Source of the DNA: Spirochaetales bacterium Spiro_05
GTDB lineage: Bacteria > Spirochaetota > Spirochaetia > Sphaerochaetales > Sphaerochaetaceae
Assembly (NCBI GenBank): GCA_001603115.1
Contig: LVBG01000020.1
Coordinates: forward strand, 24,482 to 88,481
Direction: 5' to 3'
Length of the DNA: 64,000 nt
A program made the translations under genes and the position numbers. The notes under the pieces are model-generated. The model worked only from the letters and a program-made list of their open reading frames with translations. It did not search any database and was not told the DNA's origin. This document shows, one piece after another, positions 39,239 through 49,569 of the stretch (position 1 is the stretch's first letter; every line of letters begins with the position of its first letter).

Positions 39239-39254
39239 CTGGAAATCCTGTTTC

Positions 39255-40181
39255 TTACAAGTTCTCCAGGACCTGTACACCTTCAATGCCATAGTGTGCC
39301 TTGATTGCTGCAAGCTCTGACTTCAGTGCTGCTTCCTCTGCGCTTCCCAGCGAGGAGAAAGGACTGCGGACAAAGCCGCCGTCAAGGCCGATCCAGGAGA
39401 GCATCCGCTTCATGCTGGCATGCATCGGGTGCTTGAGTACGGCAAAGATGATGGCATCGGCCTGGGTCTGAAGCCGTTTTGCCTCAGCCCAGTCTCCCCT
39501 GCCATACGCTGCATAGAGACCGGTGAAGAGCTCGGGAATGACATTGTAGAAGGAACCGATCAGGCCATCAGAACCGTAGGAAAGCCCGGAAAGAGCCATC
39601 TCATCACTGCCTGAATAAACTTTGAACGAGGAGCCGATCTCCTCCTTGATCCTGAGGATCTCATGATGGGTACTCGCCGTGTACTTGATGCCTTCCACCT
39701 GAGGGAGGGCTGCCAACCTCTTGATCGTGGAAAAATCCACCGTTGCCGCAAGGGCTACGTTGTAGACGATCATGGGAATGGGCACAGACTCACTGAGCTC
39801 GGCATAGTAGCGCACAATCTCATCAGAGCTGAACTTCCAGTAGAAGGGAGGAACCGAGGAGATGGCTGCAGATCCTGCCTGGTAGGCATGCTTTGCCAGT
39901 TCGATGGACTTCTTCGTGCCGATATCTCCGACATGCACCATGAGGGGAATCTTTCCGCCCACCTCATCGGCAACGACCTCAACCACCTTCTGGCGTTCTT
40001 GCCCATCCATCAGGAAGGTCTCGCCGGTGCTCCCGGTCAGGTAGAGCCCATCCACCTTCTGTGAGAGGAGAAAGCGCACCAGCTGACGCTGACGCTTCTC
40101 ATCGAAGGCCTGATGCTCATCAAAACACGTTAAAAGTGCGGGGATCACCCCGACGATCTTGTCCAAACGCATGGTTTTCAT
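39255..40181 (-). CDS. Dihydrodipicolinate synthase/N-acetylneuraminate lyase family aldolase
   Basis: VDGLYLTGSTGETFLMDGQERQKVVEVV; PMIVYNVALAA; GIKYTAS. Confidence 0.87.
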   Translation of the reverse strand: MKTMRLDKIVGVIPALLTCFDEHQAFDEKRQRQLVRFLLSQKVDGLYLTGSTGETFLMDGQERQKVVEVVADEVGGKIPLMVHVGDIGTKKSIELAKHAYQAGSAAISSVPPFYWKFSSDEIVRYYAELSESVPIPMIVYNVALAATVDFSTIKRLAALPQVEGIKYTASTHHEILRIKEEIGSSFKVYSGSDEMALSGLSYGSDGLIGSFYNVIPELFTGLYAAYGRGDWAEAKRLQTQADAIIFAVLKHPMHASMKRMLSWIGLDGGFVRSPFSSLGSAEEAALKSELAAIKAHYGIEGVQVLENL

Positions 40182-40224
40182 AGTTGCACACCCTTTTGGC
40201 ACCGATCAGCGATGCCACGCTGAC

Positions 40225-41058
40225 TTATCCCTTCACGGCACCCATCGTGATGCCACTTGCGAAATATTTCTGGAAAAGGAGGAAGATGGTGACGATGGGC
40301 AAGGCTCCAAGGGCTGCCCCTGCCATGATCACCCCGTAGTTGGTTGCCATCTCGGCCTGCAAGGTTGCAACGCCAAGGGCAATGGTGAGTTTTGAACGGC
40401 TTTGCAGCATGACCAACTGCAGGAAGTAGTCGTTCCAGGTGGAGATGAAGGTGAAAATTGCCAAGGCTCCATAGGCGGGCTTGATGATCGGGGTGACGAT
40501 CCGAACAAAGGTCATCCACTCATTCGAACCATCGATGCGTGCAGCATCAAGGATTTCGGTCGGAACGGTCTGGGCGAACTGTTTCATCAAGAACACCCCG
40601 AACGGCCAGCCCACTGCCGGTAGTATTACTGCCCAGGCTGTATTGTACATCCCGATTGAGTTCATGATACGTACCAGGGGAACCAGGACAACCTGTTTGG
40701 GCAGGGCCATGGCTGCGATGATGACGGCAAACACGATAGCTCGGCCGGAGAACTGCTTCTTGGCAAGCACATACCCTGCCATGGCGCTGGTCAGACAGAC
40801 CAGGAGCATGGAAGCTAGGGACATGAAGACACTGTTGAGAAACCAGGCCAAGGCCGGGTTGAGAAACAGCTCGGTGAAGTTGGCGAACGTCGGCTCGGTG
40901 GGAAACCACTGTGGAGGCATCTGGATTGCCACCTTCTGAATCTTGAATGCTCCGGTGATGATCCAGTAGAACGGGAAGATGAAGAGCAGGGAGATGATGA
41001 TGAGCACAAGCATCATGATAGCGCGATACAGGTTGAGTCGTTGTTTCAGCATGACCAT
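40225..41058 (-). CDS. Sugar ABC transporter permease (MalG-like)
   Basis: EILDAARIDGSNEWMTFVRIVTPIIKPAYGALAIFTFISTWNDY. Confidence 0.88.
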   Translation of the reverse strand: MVMLKQRLNLYRAIMMLVLIIISLLFIFPFYWIITGAFKIQKVAIQMPPQWFPTEPTFANFTELFLNPALAWFLNSVFMSLASMLLVCLTSAMAGYVLAKKQFSGRAIVFAVIIAAMALPKQVVLVPLVRIMNSIGMYNTAWAVILPAVGWPFGVFLMKQFAQTVPTEILDAARIDGSNEWMTFVRIVTPIIKPAYGALAIFTFISTWNDYFLQLVMLQSRSKLTIALGVATLQAEMATNYGVIMAGAALGALPIVTIFLLFQKYFASGITMGAVKG

Positions 41059-41064
41059 CCCTCC

Positions 41065-41976
41065 TTAATACTCAACGTTCGATTTGATCGACTTGAACTG
41101 CAGGATGCTGAACAGGCCGATGACAATTGCCAGCAGCACTCCCATCGCATTGGCATAGCCGTAGCGGTAGAGGCTGAACGCGTTGTCGTAGAGGTAGTAC
41201 ATGATGGTGCTCGTCGAGTAGACCGGACCACCACTGGTAAGCAGCTGGATCAGGGCGAAGCACTGGAAGCTGTTGATCGTGGTTATGACCACCACATAGA
41301 GGGTCGTCGGCAGGATGGACGGCCACTTGATCTGCCAGAACGTGCGCAGATTGCTCGCCCCGTCCACCTCGGCCGCTTCCAGCATCGAGTTGTCGATATT
41401 GGCTAGCGAGGAGATGTAGAGCACGATCGGCTGGCCGATGCTGGTGGTAAAAAGGATGACCAGAATGCACCAGATGGCCGTATCCTTGTTTCCCAGCCAG
41501 GCAATGTTCTTCTCGATCACGCCCAGGCTCACCAGCACGTAGTTGAGAATGCCTGCATACTTGTCAAAGATCCACTTCCAGACCACAACCACCGGCACGG
41601 TACCGGTGACCACCGGAAGATAGAACACCCCTCTGAACGTGGAAGTCACCCAAGCATTCTTGTCATAGATGAGCGAGGCCACCCAGAGACTGAAGATGGT
41701 GACGCTCGGAACCGAGACCACCACGATCACAAAGGTGTTCCAAAACGAACGAAGGAACTTCGGGTCGCTGAAGAGGTCGAGATAGTTCTTCAGGCCGATG
41801 AAGCGGAAACTGCTCATGGTGTAGTCGAAGAAGCTGGTGAAAATCCCCATACCCATCGGGATGATGACGAAGCCGAGAAAAAAGATCAGCATCGGGAGGA
41901 GAAACAAATAGCTTGTCCTGTCGATCTGTCTCTGGATTGCATGGCTTACACCATACTTGTTGGTCTTGCTTTCCAT
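41065..41976 (-). CDS. Sugar ABC transporter permease (MalF-like)
   Basis: MLEAAEVDGASNLRTFWQIKWPSILPT EAA-loop motif. Confidence 0.88.
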   Translation of the reverse strand: MESKTNKYGVSHAIQRQIDRTSYLFLLPMLIFFLGFVIIPMGMGIFTSFFDYTMSSFRFIGLKNYLDLFSDPKFLRSFWNTFVIVVVSVPSVTIFSLWVASLIYDKNAWVTSTFRGVFYLPVVTGTVPVVVVWKWIFDKYAGILNYVLVSLGVIEKNIAWLGNKDTAIWCILVILFTTSIGQPIVLYISSLANIDNSMLEAAEVDGASNLRTFWQIKWPSILPTTLYVVVITTINSFQCFALIQLLTSGGPVYSTSTIMYYLYDNAFSLYRYGYANAMGVLLAIVIGLFSILQFKSIKSNVEY

Positions 41977-42003
41977 ACGTACACCTTGAACCGTTTGAAG
42001 TGT

Positions 42004-42025
42004 CCCCCCTACCGCGGTAGGGAGG
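42004..42025 (-). other. Intercistronic stem-loop between the binding-protein and permease genes
   Basis: CCcCCCTACCGCGGTAGGGaGG with a perfect 16-bp core; no U-tract, possible mRNA processing/stability element. Confidence 0.6.
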
Positions 42026-42044
42026 ACCTGAATGCTACTCTACC

Positions 42045-43349
42045 TTATTTGGCGAATACTGCGTTGGCGTTCTTGTCATAATCGGCAAGAGCCTTGGCCA
42101 CAGTCTTCTCTCCGGTGAACACATACTGGAGCATGTTCCACCATTCGGTTCTCATGGCTGCGAAGCCGGGCATGGTGTTGTAGTAGCCACCATAGTACTT
42201 CGTCCAGGAAGCGAGCAGGTTGTATTCGGGGTTGCCCGGATACAGATCGCCAAAGGAGGAACGTACCGGGAATGCACCAGTCTGCACCACGTTCTTCGGA
42301 CCCCAGACAGCATCATCGCTGATGAATGTGATGAACTTCTTGGCAGCCTCAGCGCGAGCGGCATCCTTGTTGTCGAATACGCAGAAGCCGTTTACGAGGT
42401 ACTCAAGGCTGGGAACGCCGTCGTTGCTCGGGAAGGGTACGGAAACCTGGGTAAAGGCGTTGGTTGCATAGTTCTTGGCATTGGATGTTCCCCAGCAGAT
42501 GGTTGCGCTGATCTGCTGCTGAGCGAAGAGCTGGAGCTCTTCAGCAGCAGCAATGCTCAGACCTGCATCGATGTACTCCTTGTCAGCCAGATCCTTGAGC
42601 AACTGCAGAGCCTTTGCGCCCTCAGTGCTGTTCATGGTATAGCGGGTATTTTCCTTATTGGCAATCGTCGCACCGTAGAGGTTGCTTACCAGAGCACGCG
42701 TTCCCTGGTCACCACCCTGTCCACCACAGTAGACCGAGATCCCGATGTTACCGGCTTTGCCCAATGCTTCCATTGCCTTGATGAAGTCGTCGGTGGTCCA
42801 GGTGCGGTCCCCTTCGAGATTCACATACTGCAGCGCCCCAGCTTTTTCCCACATCTCTTTGTTGATGCCCATATAGAAGGGAGATGCGCTGATGGGATAC
42901 ATCCAGTAGCTTGCGCCATCACTGCAGGCTGCCAGCAGATCTGCATTGCCTACATCGCTTTTATAGGAGGCGGTGAAGAGGTCGTCAAGCTTTACCAGCT
43001 TGCCGTTCCTTCCGTATTCAATGATTCTTCCCGGTGCGTCGAACAGTACATCAGGGGCTGTGCCACCCTCGATGGCTGCGGTGAGTTTCTGCGGCCCACT
43101 GGTAAAATCGATGGTCTCAAGCTTCACCTTGATGGTGGGGTTTGCTGCCTCGAACGCTTTGACAAGCTCAGCCTCATAACTGCCGGCAGGCTTTCCGGGA
43201 TCCTGGCCGAAGGTGGGAAATGCCCACCAAGTGATGGTGACCGTTCCATCCGATGCAGCAGGTGCAGCTTCCTTGCTTCCTGAGCCAAATAGGGGACTTG
43301 CAAAGAGGACGAGCAAGAGAGACAGCGCGATTGCCGTAAACTTTTTCAT
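42045..43349 (-). CDS. Sugar ABC transporter substrate-binding protein
   Basis: Signal MKKFTAIALSLLLVLFASPLFGSGSKEAA; extracellular binding protein family 1 pattern. Confidence 0.9.
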   Translation of the reverse strand: MKKFTAIALSLLLVLFASPLFGSGSKEAAPAASDGTVTITWWAFPTFGQDPGKPAGSYEAELVKAFEAANPTIKVKLETIDFTSGPQKLTAAIEGGTAPDVLFDAPGRIIEYGRNGKLVKLDDLFTASYKSDVGNADLLAACSDGASYWMYPISASPFYMGINKEMWEKAGALQYVNLEGDRTWTTDDFIKAMEALGKAGNIGISVYCGGQGGDQGTRALVSNLYGATIANKENTRYTMNSTEGAKALQLLKDLADKEYIDAGLSIAAAEELQLFAQQQISATICWGTSNAKNYATNAFTQVSVPFPSNDGVPSLEYLVNGFCVFDNKDAARAEAAKKFITFISDDAVWGPKNVVQTGAFPVRSSFGDLYPGNPEYNLLASWTKYYGGYYNTMPGFAAMRTEWWNMLQYVFTGEKTVAKALADYDKNANAVFAK

Positions 43350-43652
43350 GATCTTCTCCTTTTGTACACGTGTAATCATTGCTAATTCACTGATACTTGT
43401 ATGCTAGTTTGTGTTTTGTAGTTTGTCAATGAATTTTTTTAAACGAGTTTCTCGAGATAGATATTTCTCATTATTTGTTTAAATAATCTTCATTTATAAA
43501 CCAATTTTATCATTTCTCCTATTCTCTCAATACTGTATAACAACTATTTTTTGACTTTTCTGGTATTCTAGTTTAAGATATGAACAATATAACTGATTCT
43601 TCGGGAAAGACTCTTTGAGAAGTCTTCGGAAGAGTGATAGAATGGGGACGCC

Positions 43653-44294
43653 ATGGCAACAAGAACTGCGATCATTGAGCAAATCTACGACGACATTCGG
43701 GATAAGATCCTGAAGAACGAATACGCCCCCGGGAGTAAGCTGAGTGAGAACTCCCTCTCATCCGACTACAACTGCAGTCGTACCCCCGTGCGTGAAGCGA
43801 TCAAGCGCTTGGAGCAGGACGGTTTTGTCACCGTACTCCCCCAAAGCGGCAGCTACGTCAAGGAACTCACCCTCAAGGACTACCAGCACATTGCCGAAGT
43901 ACGCACCTACCTCGAAAGCCTCGCCTTTCGCCTGAATTGCGAGAACGAAGTTGATATCGGCCCGTTCAGCGCCATCCTTGATGCAATGGACAGCTGCGAC
44001 ATGGAAAATCCCAACGAGGTCATGACCTTCAGCGATTTGCACTTCCAGTTCCACTTGGAGATGGTGAAAGCCTCGGGCAACGAGATCTTGCTTACCACCT
44101 TCAACAGGCTGAACCTGAACACCAACAGCCTGCTCTTCTACCAGCGCCTCTCCACCCAAGGCAAGATACAGACACAGGAAGAACACCGCAAGATCCTGGA
44201 CTTCCTGGAAAAACGCGATGCAACGCGCGGGGAGAAGTTCATGTTCGCCCACTTATGGAGAAAACGCAACGCGTATAAGCGCAGCAGGGTTTGA
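43653..44294 (+). CDS. GntR-family regulator with FCD domain
   Basis: IYDDIRDKILKNEYAPGSKLSENSLSSDYNCSRTPVREAIKRLEQDGFVTVLPQSGSYV. Confidence 0.9.
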   Translation: MATRTAIIEQIYDDIRDKILKNEYAPGSKLSENSLSSDYNCSRTPVREAIKRLEQDGFVTVLPQSGSYVKELTLKDYQHIAEVRTYLESLAFRLNCENEVDIGPFSAILDAMDSCDMENPNEVMTFSDLHFQFHLEMVKASGNEILLTTFNRLNLNTNSLLFYQRLSTQGKIQTQEEHRKILDFLEKRDATRGEKFMFAHLWRKRNAYKRSRV

Positions 44295-44474
44295 ATCTAC
44301 ACTTTCTCCACCTTTTTTCCCTTCCTACAGACCAATAGTTCGATGAAAGCCAATTCGTCAACCGTACTTGGCCAGTATGCATGAGAAGCATGGTGTGTTC
44401 CACGAGATACAAACACGTGTCCAAACACCACCATCAGATGATGGCAGTTGCTTGAGCCAGCTCCAAACCAGTTG

Positions 44475-44633
44475 AAAAAAGTCAAAAAAAACTCCCTCAA
44501 GCTTGCACCCTTGAAGGAGTTCCGCTATAGCGCGGGAGTTGTACCAACCGTTACCTCAGATCTGAGGGGGAAAAAACGGAGGCACAAACGGTGGGGTATT
44601 CATGACATAAGTCAAACGCCCACACGTTCGGAC
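44475..44633 (-). ncRNA. Candidate intergenic small RNA of about 155-160 nt
   Basis: Minus-strand promoter TTAACA-17-TATAGT (44640-44668), internal palindromes CCTCAGATCTGAGG and CGCTATAGCG, terminator AACTCCTTCAAG...CTTGAGGGAGTTTTTTTT. Confidence 0.5.
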
Positions 44634-44734
44634 ACGTACACTATAGCAGGTAATAATACGTCTGTTAAGCCTTTTCTCCAAATTTTTCAAAAAGCTTACA
44701 AAAATGCTAGGTACAGTCTCCCTATGCCTTTATT

Positions 44735-45445
44735 TCAATACATCTCCAGCACCATGGAGACTGTTGAGGAGAGTTTCATTGTACCGGCAGGAATCTCCGT
44801 AGCCATGTCATAGGCTGCCTCGCTGGCCATGGCAAGCTTCATCCGCGGATTGTAGGGATTGGAAACAGAAGCGTACTCACTGATGGTGATCGGCTTTCCG
44901 GCTTGCATTCCTGCTTCCTTGGCATAGAGATCCGCCTTCTGCAGCGCATTGGCCACTGCAAGGGCACGGGCCTGGGCTTGCCCTTCGCTCTTGTCTTCCT
45001 TGTCCAGCATCACCGAATTGAGCATGATTCCACTCACCTCACCAAGCTGGTCGATGACCGTTCCCAAGAGGGAAAGATTGCGCAAGGTAACTGCGACACT
45101 CTGGCTGGCGACCTGTCCTTCCAAGTACTGCTTGCCCTCCAGCCACTGGTAGCTGGGTCTCAGGTTGATGCTGGTGGTCCTGATATCCTCTTCGGCAATC
45201 TTGTTCCCTCTCAATACAGAGAGAATCATGGCCATCTTCTCGTTGGCAAAGTGTTGGGCATCGCTGGTGGTCTTTCCCAACTCACTGACCTGGATGGAGA
45301 ACGAAGCGATATCGGGGGTAAGCGTTACCTCCGAAGTGCCGGTCACTTCGATGGTGCGAACAAGATCCTTGCTCGAAAGACAGGAAGAAAGAAGGAACAG
45401 TGCCACCAGTACGAGCGAAAGTGCTGCGATTCGTTTCAGGTTCAT
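44735..45445 (-). CDS. SIMPL-domain (DUF541) lipoprotein
   Basis: Lipobox LLSSC; IEVTGTSEVTLTPDIASFSIQVSELG; C-terminal STVSMVLEM. Confidence 0.85.
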   Translation of the reverse strand: MNLKRIAALSLVLVALFLLSSCLSSKDLVRTIEVTGTSEVTLTPDIASFSIQVSELGKTTSDAQHFANEKMAMILSVLRGNKIAEEDIRTTSINLRPSYQWLEGKQYLEGQVASQSVAVTLRNLSLLGTVIDQLGEVSGIMLNSVMLDKEDKSEGQAQARALAVANALQKADLYAKEAGMQAGKPITISEYASVSNPYNPRMKLAMASEAAYDMATEIPAGTMKLSSTVSMVLEMY

Positions 45446-45463
45446 GGAAAGACTCCTTGTCTG

Positions 45464-46072
45464 TTACTGCATCAGCTGCGGTCGCTTTCCTGCTTCCCGC
45501 AAAAAGAAGAAGAGAGCGATGCACATGATGCCATTGTCATAGATGCCTGTACCCAAGTCCCGCAGCACATCAGCCACAGGAACAGCGTACACTTCCAACT
45601 GCTCATTCGGGTCAAGTTCCTGGCCACTGGTATGGCTGGCTTGCTCCACCAGATAGAAATAGGAACGATTGTTCATGAATGCCGAGTTGGGACTCACGTC
45701 GCCCAGGGCTGTGACCTTCCCACCTTCCAGGCCGGTCTCCTCCTTCAGCTCACGCAGGGCAGCAACCATCGGGTCCTCACCTTTCTCAACCACACCGGCA
45801 GGAAACTCTCGGGTGACGGTTGCTGAGCCATGGCGGAACTGGTCCACCATGACAAAACGTGCCACCCCATCCTCACCCCTGAACCAAGGGACGACGGTGA
45901 CCCACAAGGGGGCATCGACTTCGATGAAGGTGGCGATGCGTCCGTCGCTGCTCTCCCGCCTAACCGTGCAGATGTCGAAGATGGGGCCTTTGAAGACCCG
46001 CTGTCGCTCCCCTGACTTCCATACCAGATGGCTGGTTGTCTTCCCTTCATCATGGGCAAACGGATCAAACAT
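45464..46072 (-). CDS. NUDIX hydrolase
   Basis: EFPAGVVEKGEDPMVAALRELKEETGLEGG Nudix box. Confidence 0.88.
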   Translation of the reverse strand: MFDPFAHDEGKTTSHLVWKSGERQRVFKGPIFDICTVRRESSDGRIATFIEVDAPLWVTVVPWFRGEDGVARFVMVDQFRHGSATVTREFPAGVVEKGEDPMVAALRELKEETGLEGGKVTALGDVSPNSAFMNNRSYFYLVEQASHTSGQELDPNEQLEVYAVPVADVLRDLGTGIYDNGIMCIALFFFLREAGKRPQLMQ

Positions 46073-46075
46073 ACA

Positions 46076-47005
46076 TCACACTCCTTTCTTCGAGGGACAA
46101 TTGCTGGAACATGTTGCGCACGCAGACGGAGCGCACGACGCTGTTCCGACAAAGTCGGTTGAGCGATGCGAGGAAACCGCAGTACCGCTGTTGATCAATA
46201 TGGCTATGTCACGGATGGCTTTTGAAGAGGGGCTGTCAGGTTTCTTGCTCAGATAGCTCTCCCCGGCATCCTCGGCTTCCATGAGGGGCACTTCCAAGGG
46301 CACCCTGCCCAGAAAAGGAACACTCATCTGCTCGGCCATCTTCTTGCCTCCTCCAATACCAAAGATGGGAATCTCGGTCTGGCAGCCGGGGCAAATGAGG
46401 CCGCTCATGTTCTCTACTACCCCAAGTATGGCAACACCCATCTTGCGTGAGAAGTTCACGCTGCGCCGTGCATCAAGGATTGCCACCTCCTGAGGGGTGG
46501 TTACGATGATGGTTCCGGTGAGCTCGGGGATGGTCTGGCAAACCGTAAGTTGCTCGTCACCGGTTCCCGGAGGGGAGTCGATCAAAAGATAGTCAAGCTC
46601 TCCCCAGTCCGCCTGGGCAAGGAACTGACGAATGGCGGCAATTTTCATGGGGCCACGCCACACAATGGGGCTGTCACGGTCAGGAATGGCAAACGCGAGG
46701 CTCATCACCTTCAGGTTCGGCCGTGCCTGCACAGGATAGAAGGTCTCTCCCCCATCTTCGGTGGTAAGGATGCCCGCTTCACAGCCAAGCATCTTCGCCA
46801 CATTCGGACCGTGCAGGTCGGTGTCGAGAATGCCTACGGTGCATCCGCTGTCCACCAGGGCATTGGCCAGGTTGACTGTTACCGTGGTCTTTCCTACACC
46901 GCCCTTTCCGCTCATGATCAGGATTTTTCTCCCGATTTTATCCAAATGCCCCCGGATTGCCTTGTCCTCTGCAATCCGCTCTGCAAAATCCACACCTTCT
47001 GCCAT
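46076..47005 (-). CDS. Mrp/NBP35-type Fe-S carrier P-loop ATPase
   Basis: MSGKGGVGKTTVTVNLANAL; DSPPGTGDEQLTV; C-terminal Cys-rich tail. Confidence 0.9.
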   Translation of the reverse strand: MAEGVDFAERIAEDKAIRGHLDKIGRKILIMSGKGGVGKTTVTVNLANALVDSGCTVGILDTDLHGPNVAKMLGCEAGILTTEDGGETFYPVQARPNLKVMSLAFAIPDRDSPIVWRGPMKIAAIRQFLAQADWGELDYLLIDSPPGTGDEQLTVCQTIPELTGTIIVTTPQEVAILDARRSVNFSRKMGVAILGVVENMSGLICPGCQTEIPIFGIGGGKKMAEQMSVPFLGRVPLEVPLMEAEDAGESYLSKKPDSPSSKAIRDIAILINSGTAVSSHRSTDFVGTASCAPSACATCSSNCPSKKGV

Positions 47006-47427
47006 GTTCTGTACCTGCTCCTTGCGTACGCTACGCCTTGGATAACCTTACGACAAAGCGGAAAAACAGACAAGAGAAAAGGGGCGTTGTCATGCTTTCA
47101 GTACAATTTTTCTTGCCGCTATACCCAACACCTATAAATACTTAGAATATTTTCCCAAGGCATACAAAGTGTAAGAAAACCGATGGGTGTATTGTTGTCC
47201 TTACGATGCAAATGGTTAACAGGGCAGAAAAAAAGCCCATATTTGTGACTGTAGGTATCGATTGAAAAACCAACAAGCGCATTCCAAAGGTACCAGGAAA
47301 GTGATGGCTGACTAACCATTTATACTACCTTTACTTGAAACGCTCCCATTGATTCCGCTATACTTGAGCGAGTGTGCAATTCGTAGTCATTGGCTACGGT
47401 CACGATAAACCGAAATCAGGAGTTCGT

Positions 47428-47706
47428 ATGGTATTCTTAGCGCAACTACCGAAAGAGCAGCTAATTGCCCAGCTCGAAAATGGGGTGATCCTCATGGTTC
47501 TGGGTATCGCTACGGTGTTTGTGTTTCTCACGTTGCTGGTCTTCCTTACCAAGGGCATGAGCGCCTTTGCAAAGAAGATCGCTCCCCAGAAGAAACCCGC
47601 TGCCGTTGTGAGCAGTCCCGCCGCCGCCACCCTCTCTGTAAGTCCTGCAAGTGATGCAGACATTGCAGCAGCAATCGTGGCCGCATTCGCCAAGTCGAAA
47701 GAATAA
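47428..47706 (+). CDS. oadG: Oxaloacetate decarboxylase gamma-like subunit
   Basis: Single TM VILMVLGIATVFVFLTLLVFLTKGMS, first in an oadGAB-like operon. Confidence 0.8.
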   Translation: MVFLAQLPKEQLIAQLENGVILMVLGIATVFVFLTLLVFLTKGMSAFAKKIAPQKKPAAVVSSPAAATLSVSPASDADIAAAIVAAFAKSKE

Positions 47707-47729
47707 GTTAACCCGGAGGACATTTCCAA

Positions 47730-49556
47730 ATGAAAAAGCAAGTTAAGTTCATGTGCACCGCGTTCCGTGACGGATTCCAGTCTGTGTATGGTGCCCGTGT
47801 ATTCACCAAGGATTTCATGCCCGCAGTAGCTGCCGCCCGCGAGGCTGGCATCTCCCACTTCGAAGCCGGTGGTGGTGCTCGTTTCCAGTCACCCTACTTC
47901 TACTCCAATGAGGACGCCTTCGAGATGATGGACGAGTTCCGCAAGGTCGCAGGACCTGATGCAGACCTGCAGACCCTTTCCCGCGGTGTCAACGTCGTCG
48001 GACTTGACTCCTACCCCAGGGACATCATCGACCTGCATGCAAAACTCTTCAAGAAGCATGGCATCTCCACCATCCGCAACTTCGATGCACTCAATGACGT
48101 CAACAACCTGATCGACAGCGGTCGGTCCATCGTCAACGCCGGTCTTCGCCACGAAGTGGTTGTGACCATGATGAGCCTTCCCCCGAATACCATTGGGGCA
48201 CACGATCCCGACTTCTATGAAGCTACCCTCAAGCAGATCCTCGAAGCAGGCATCGAGTTCCACTCAGTCTGTTTCAAGGACGCCAGCGGCACTTCCACCC
48301 CTGCGTATGTGTATGAGACCGTCAAGCGCGCACGCAAGCTCTTGGGCAAGGACATGAACATTGTCTTCCACAGCCATGACACCGCTGGTGTCTGTATCCA
48401 GCAGTACATGAGCGCCCTTGAAGGCGGAGCCAACCAGGTCGACCTGTCCATGATGCCCGTCTCCGGCGGCACCTGCCAGCCCGACATCATCACCATGTGG
48501 CATGCACTGCGCAATACTGACTACGATCTGGGCATCGACATCAAGAAAATCCGCGAAGCCGAGGCTGTATTCCAGGATTGCATGAAAGATTATGTCATCC
48601 CCCCCGAAGCCATGACCGTCACTCCCGAGATTACCTTCTCACCGCTTCCGGGTGGAGCACTCACTGCAAACACCCAGATGCTGCGTGACAACAACCTGAT
48701 GGACAAGTATCCCGCCATCGTCGAAGCAATGGCTGAAACCGTAGCAAAGGGTGGCTTCGGCACCTCTGTTACCCCGGTTTCCCAGTTCTACTTCCAGCAG
48801 GCATTCAACAATGTCATGTTTGGACCCTGGAAGAAGATTGCTGAAGGTTATGGCAAGATGGTACTCGGCTACTTCGGCAAGACCCCCGTTGCTCCGGACC
48901 CGGAAGTTGTGAAGGCTTGTGCTGATGCACTCGGTCTCGCCCCTACCACCGAGAAAGTTGTGGACATCAATGAAAAGGATCCCAAGAAGGGTGTAAAGGC
49001 TGCAAAGGCCATGCTCGAGAAAGAGGGACTGCCTCTCACTGATGAGAACATCTTCATCGCCGCATCCTGTAAGGAGAAGGGTATCCTCTTCCTCACCGGC
49101 AAAGCCCAGGTGAACGGCATGTACAAGATCAACCGCGAAGAAGAAGCTGCCAAGAAGAAGGGTGAGTACACCGTCACCGTCAACGGCAAGGCTTATGGCG
49201 TAAAAATCGGCAAGGACAGCGCAACCGTCAATGGTTCCAACTATCCGCTCAACGTTGCCTTCGGCATCGATGAGAAGGCAATTGAAGCCACAAAGGCGGT
49301 AGCCTCTGATGCTCCTGCTGCTGCAGCCGCCCCCTCGCACGAAGCTGTCTCGGTCAAGGCCCCGATGCCCGGCCTGATCCTCCGCATTGAGGTGAAGGAA
49401 GGACAGAAGGTCACCAAGAACCAGGTGGTCATGATCATGGAAGCCATGAAGATGGAGAACGAGATCTTCGCACCCTGTGACGGCGTTGTGACCAAGATTT
49501 CTGTGAGCCAAGGCCAGCAGATGCAGAGCGACGACGAATTGCTCGTGATCGCTTAA
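47730..49556 (+). CDS. oadA: Oxaloacetate decarboxylase alpha subunit with C-terminal biotinyl domain
   Basis: Carboxyltransferase domain; [37 protein letters not shown]. Confidence 0.92.
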   Translation: MKKQVKFMCTAFRDGFQSVYGARVFTKDFMPAVAAAREAGISHFEAGGGARFQSPYFYSNEDAFEMMDEFRKVAGPDADLQTLSRGVNVVGLDSYPRDIIDLHAKLFKKHGISTIRNFDALNDVNNLIDSGRSIVNAGLRHEVVVTMMSLPPNTIGAHDPDFYEATLKQILEAGIEFHSVCFKDASGTSTPAYVYETVKRARKLLGKDMNIVFHSHDTAGVCIQQYMSALEGGANQVDLSMMPVSGGTCQPDIITMWHALRNTDYDLGIDIKKIREAEAVFQDCMKDYVIPPEAMTVTPEITFSPLPGGALTANTQMLRDNNLMDKYPAIVEAMAETVAKGGFGTSVTPVSQFYFQQAFNNVMFGPWKKIAEGYGKMVLGYFGKTPVAPDPEVVKACADALGLAPTTEKVVDINEKDPKKGVKAAKAMLEKEGLPLTDENIFIAASCKEKGILFLTGKAQVNGMYKINREEEAAKKKGEYTVTVNGKAYGVKIGKDSATVNGSNYPLNVAFGIDEKAIEATKAVASDAPAAAAAPSHEAVSVKAPMPGLILRIEVKEGQKVTKNQVVMIMEAMKMENEIFAPCDGVVTKISVSQGQQMQSDDELLVIA

Positions 49557-49569
49557 AGGAGACTCTGAG

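Noticed and set aside
44448-44813. 121-aa plus-strand ORF in the intergenic region
   Set aside because: No plausible domain; overlaps the candidate sRNA terminator and the end of the SIMPL gene.
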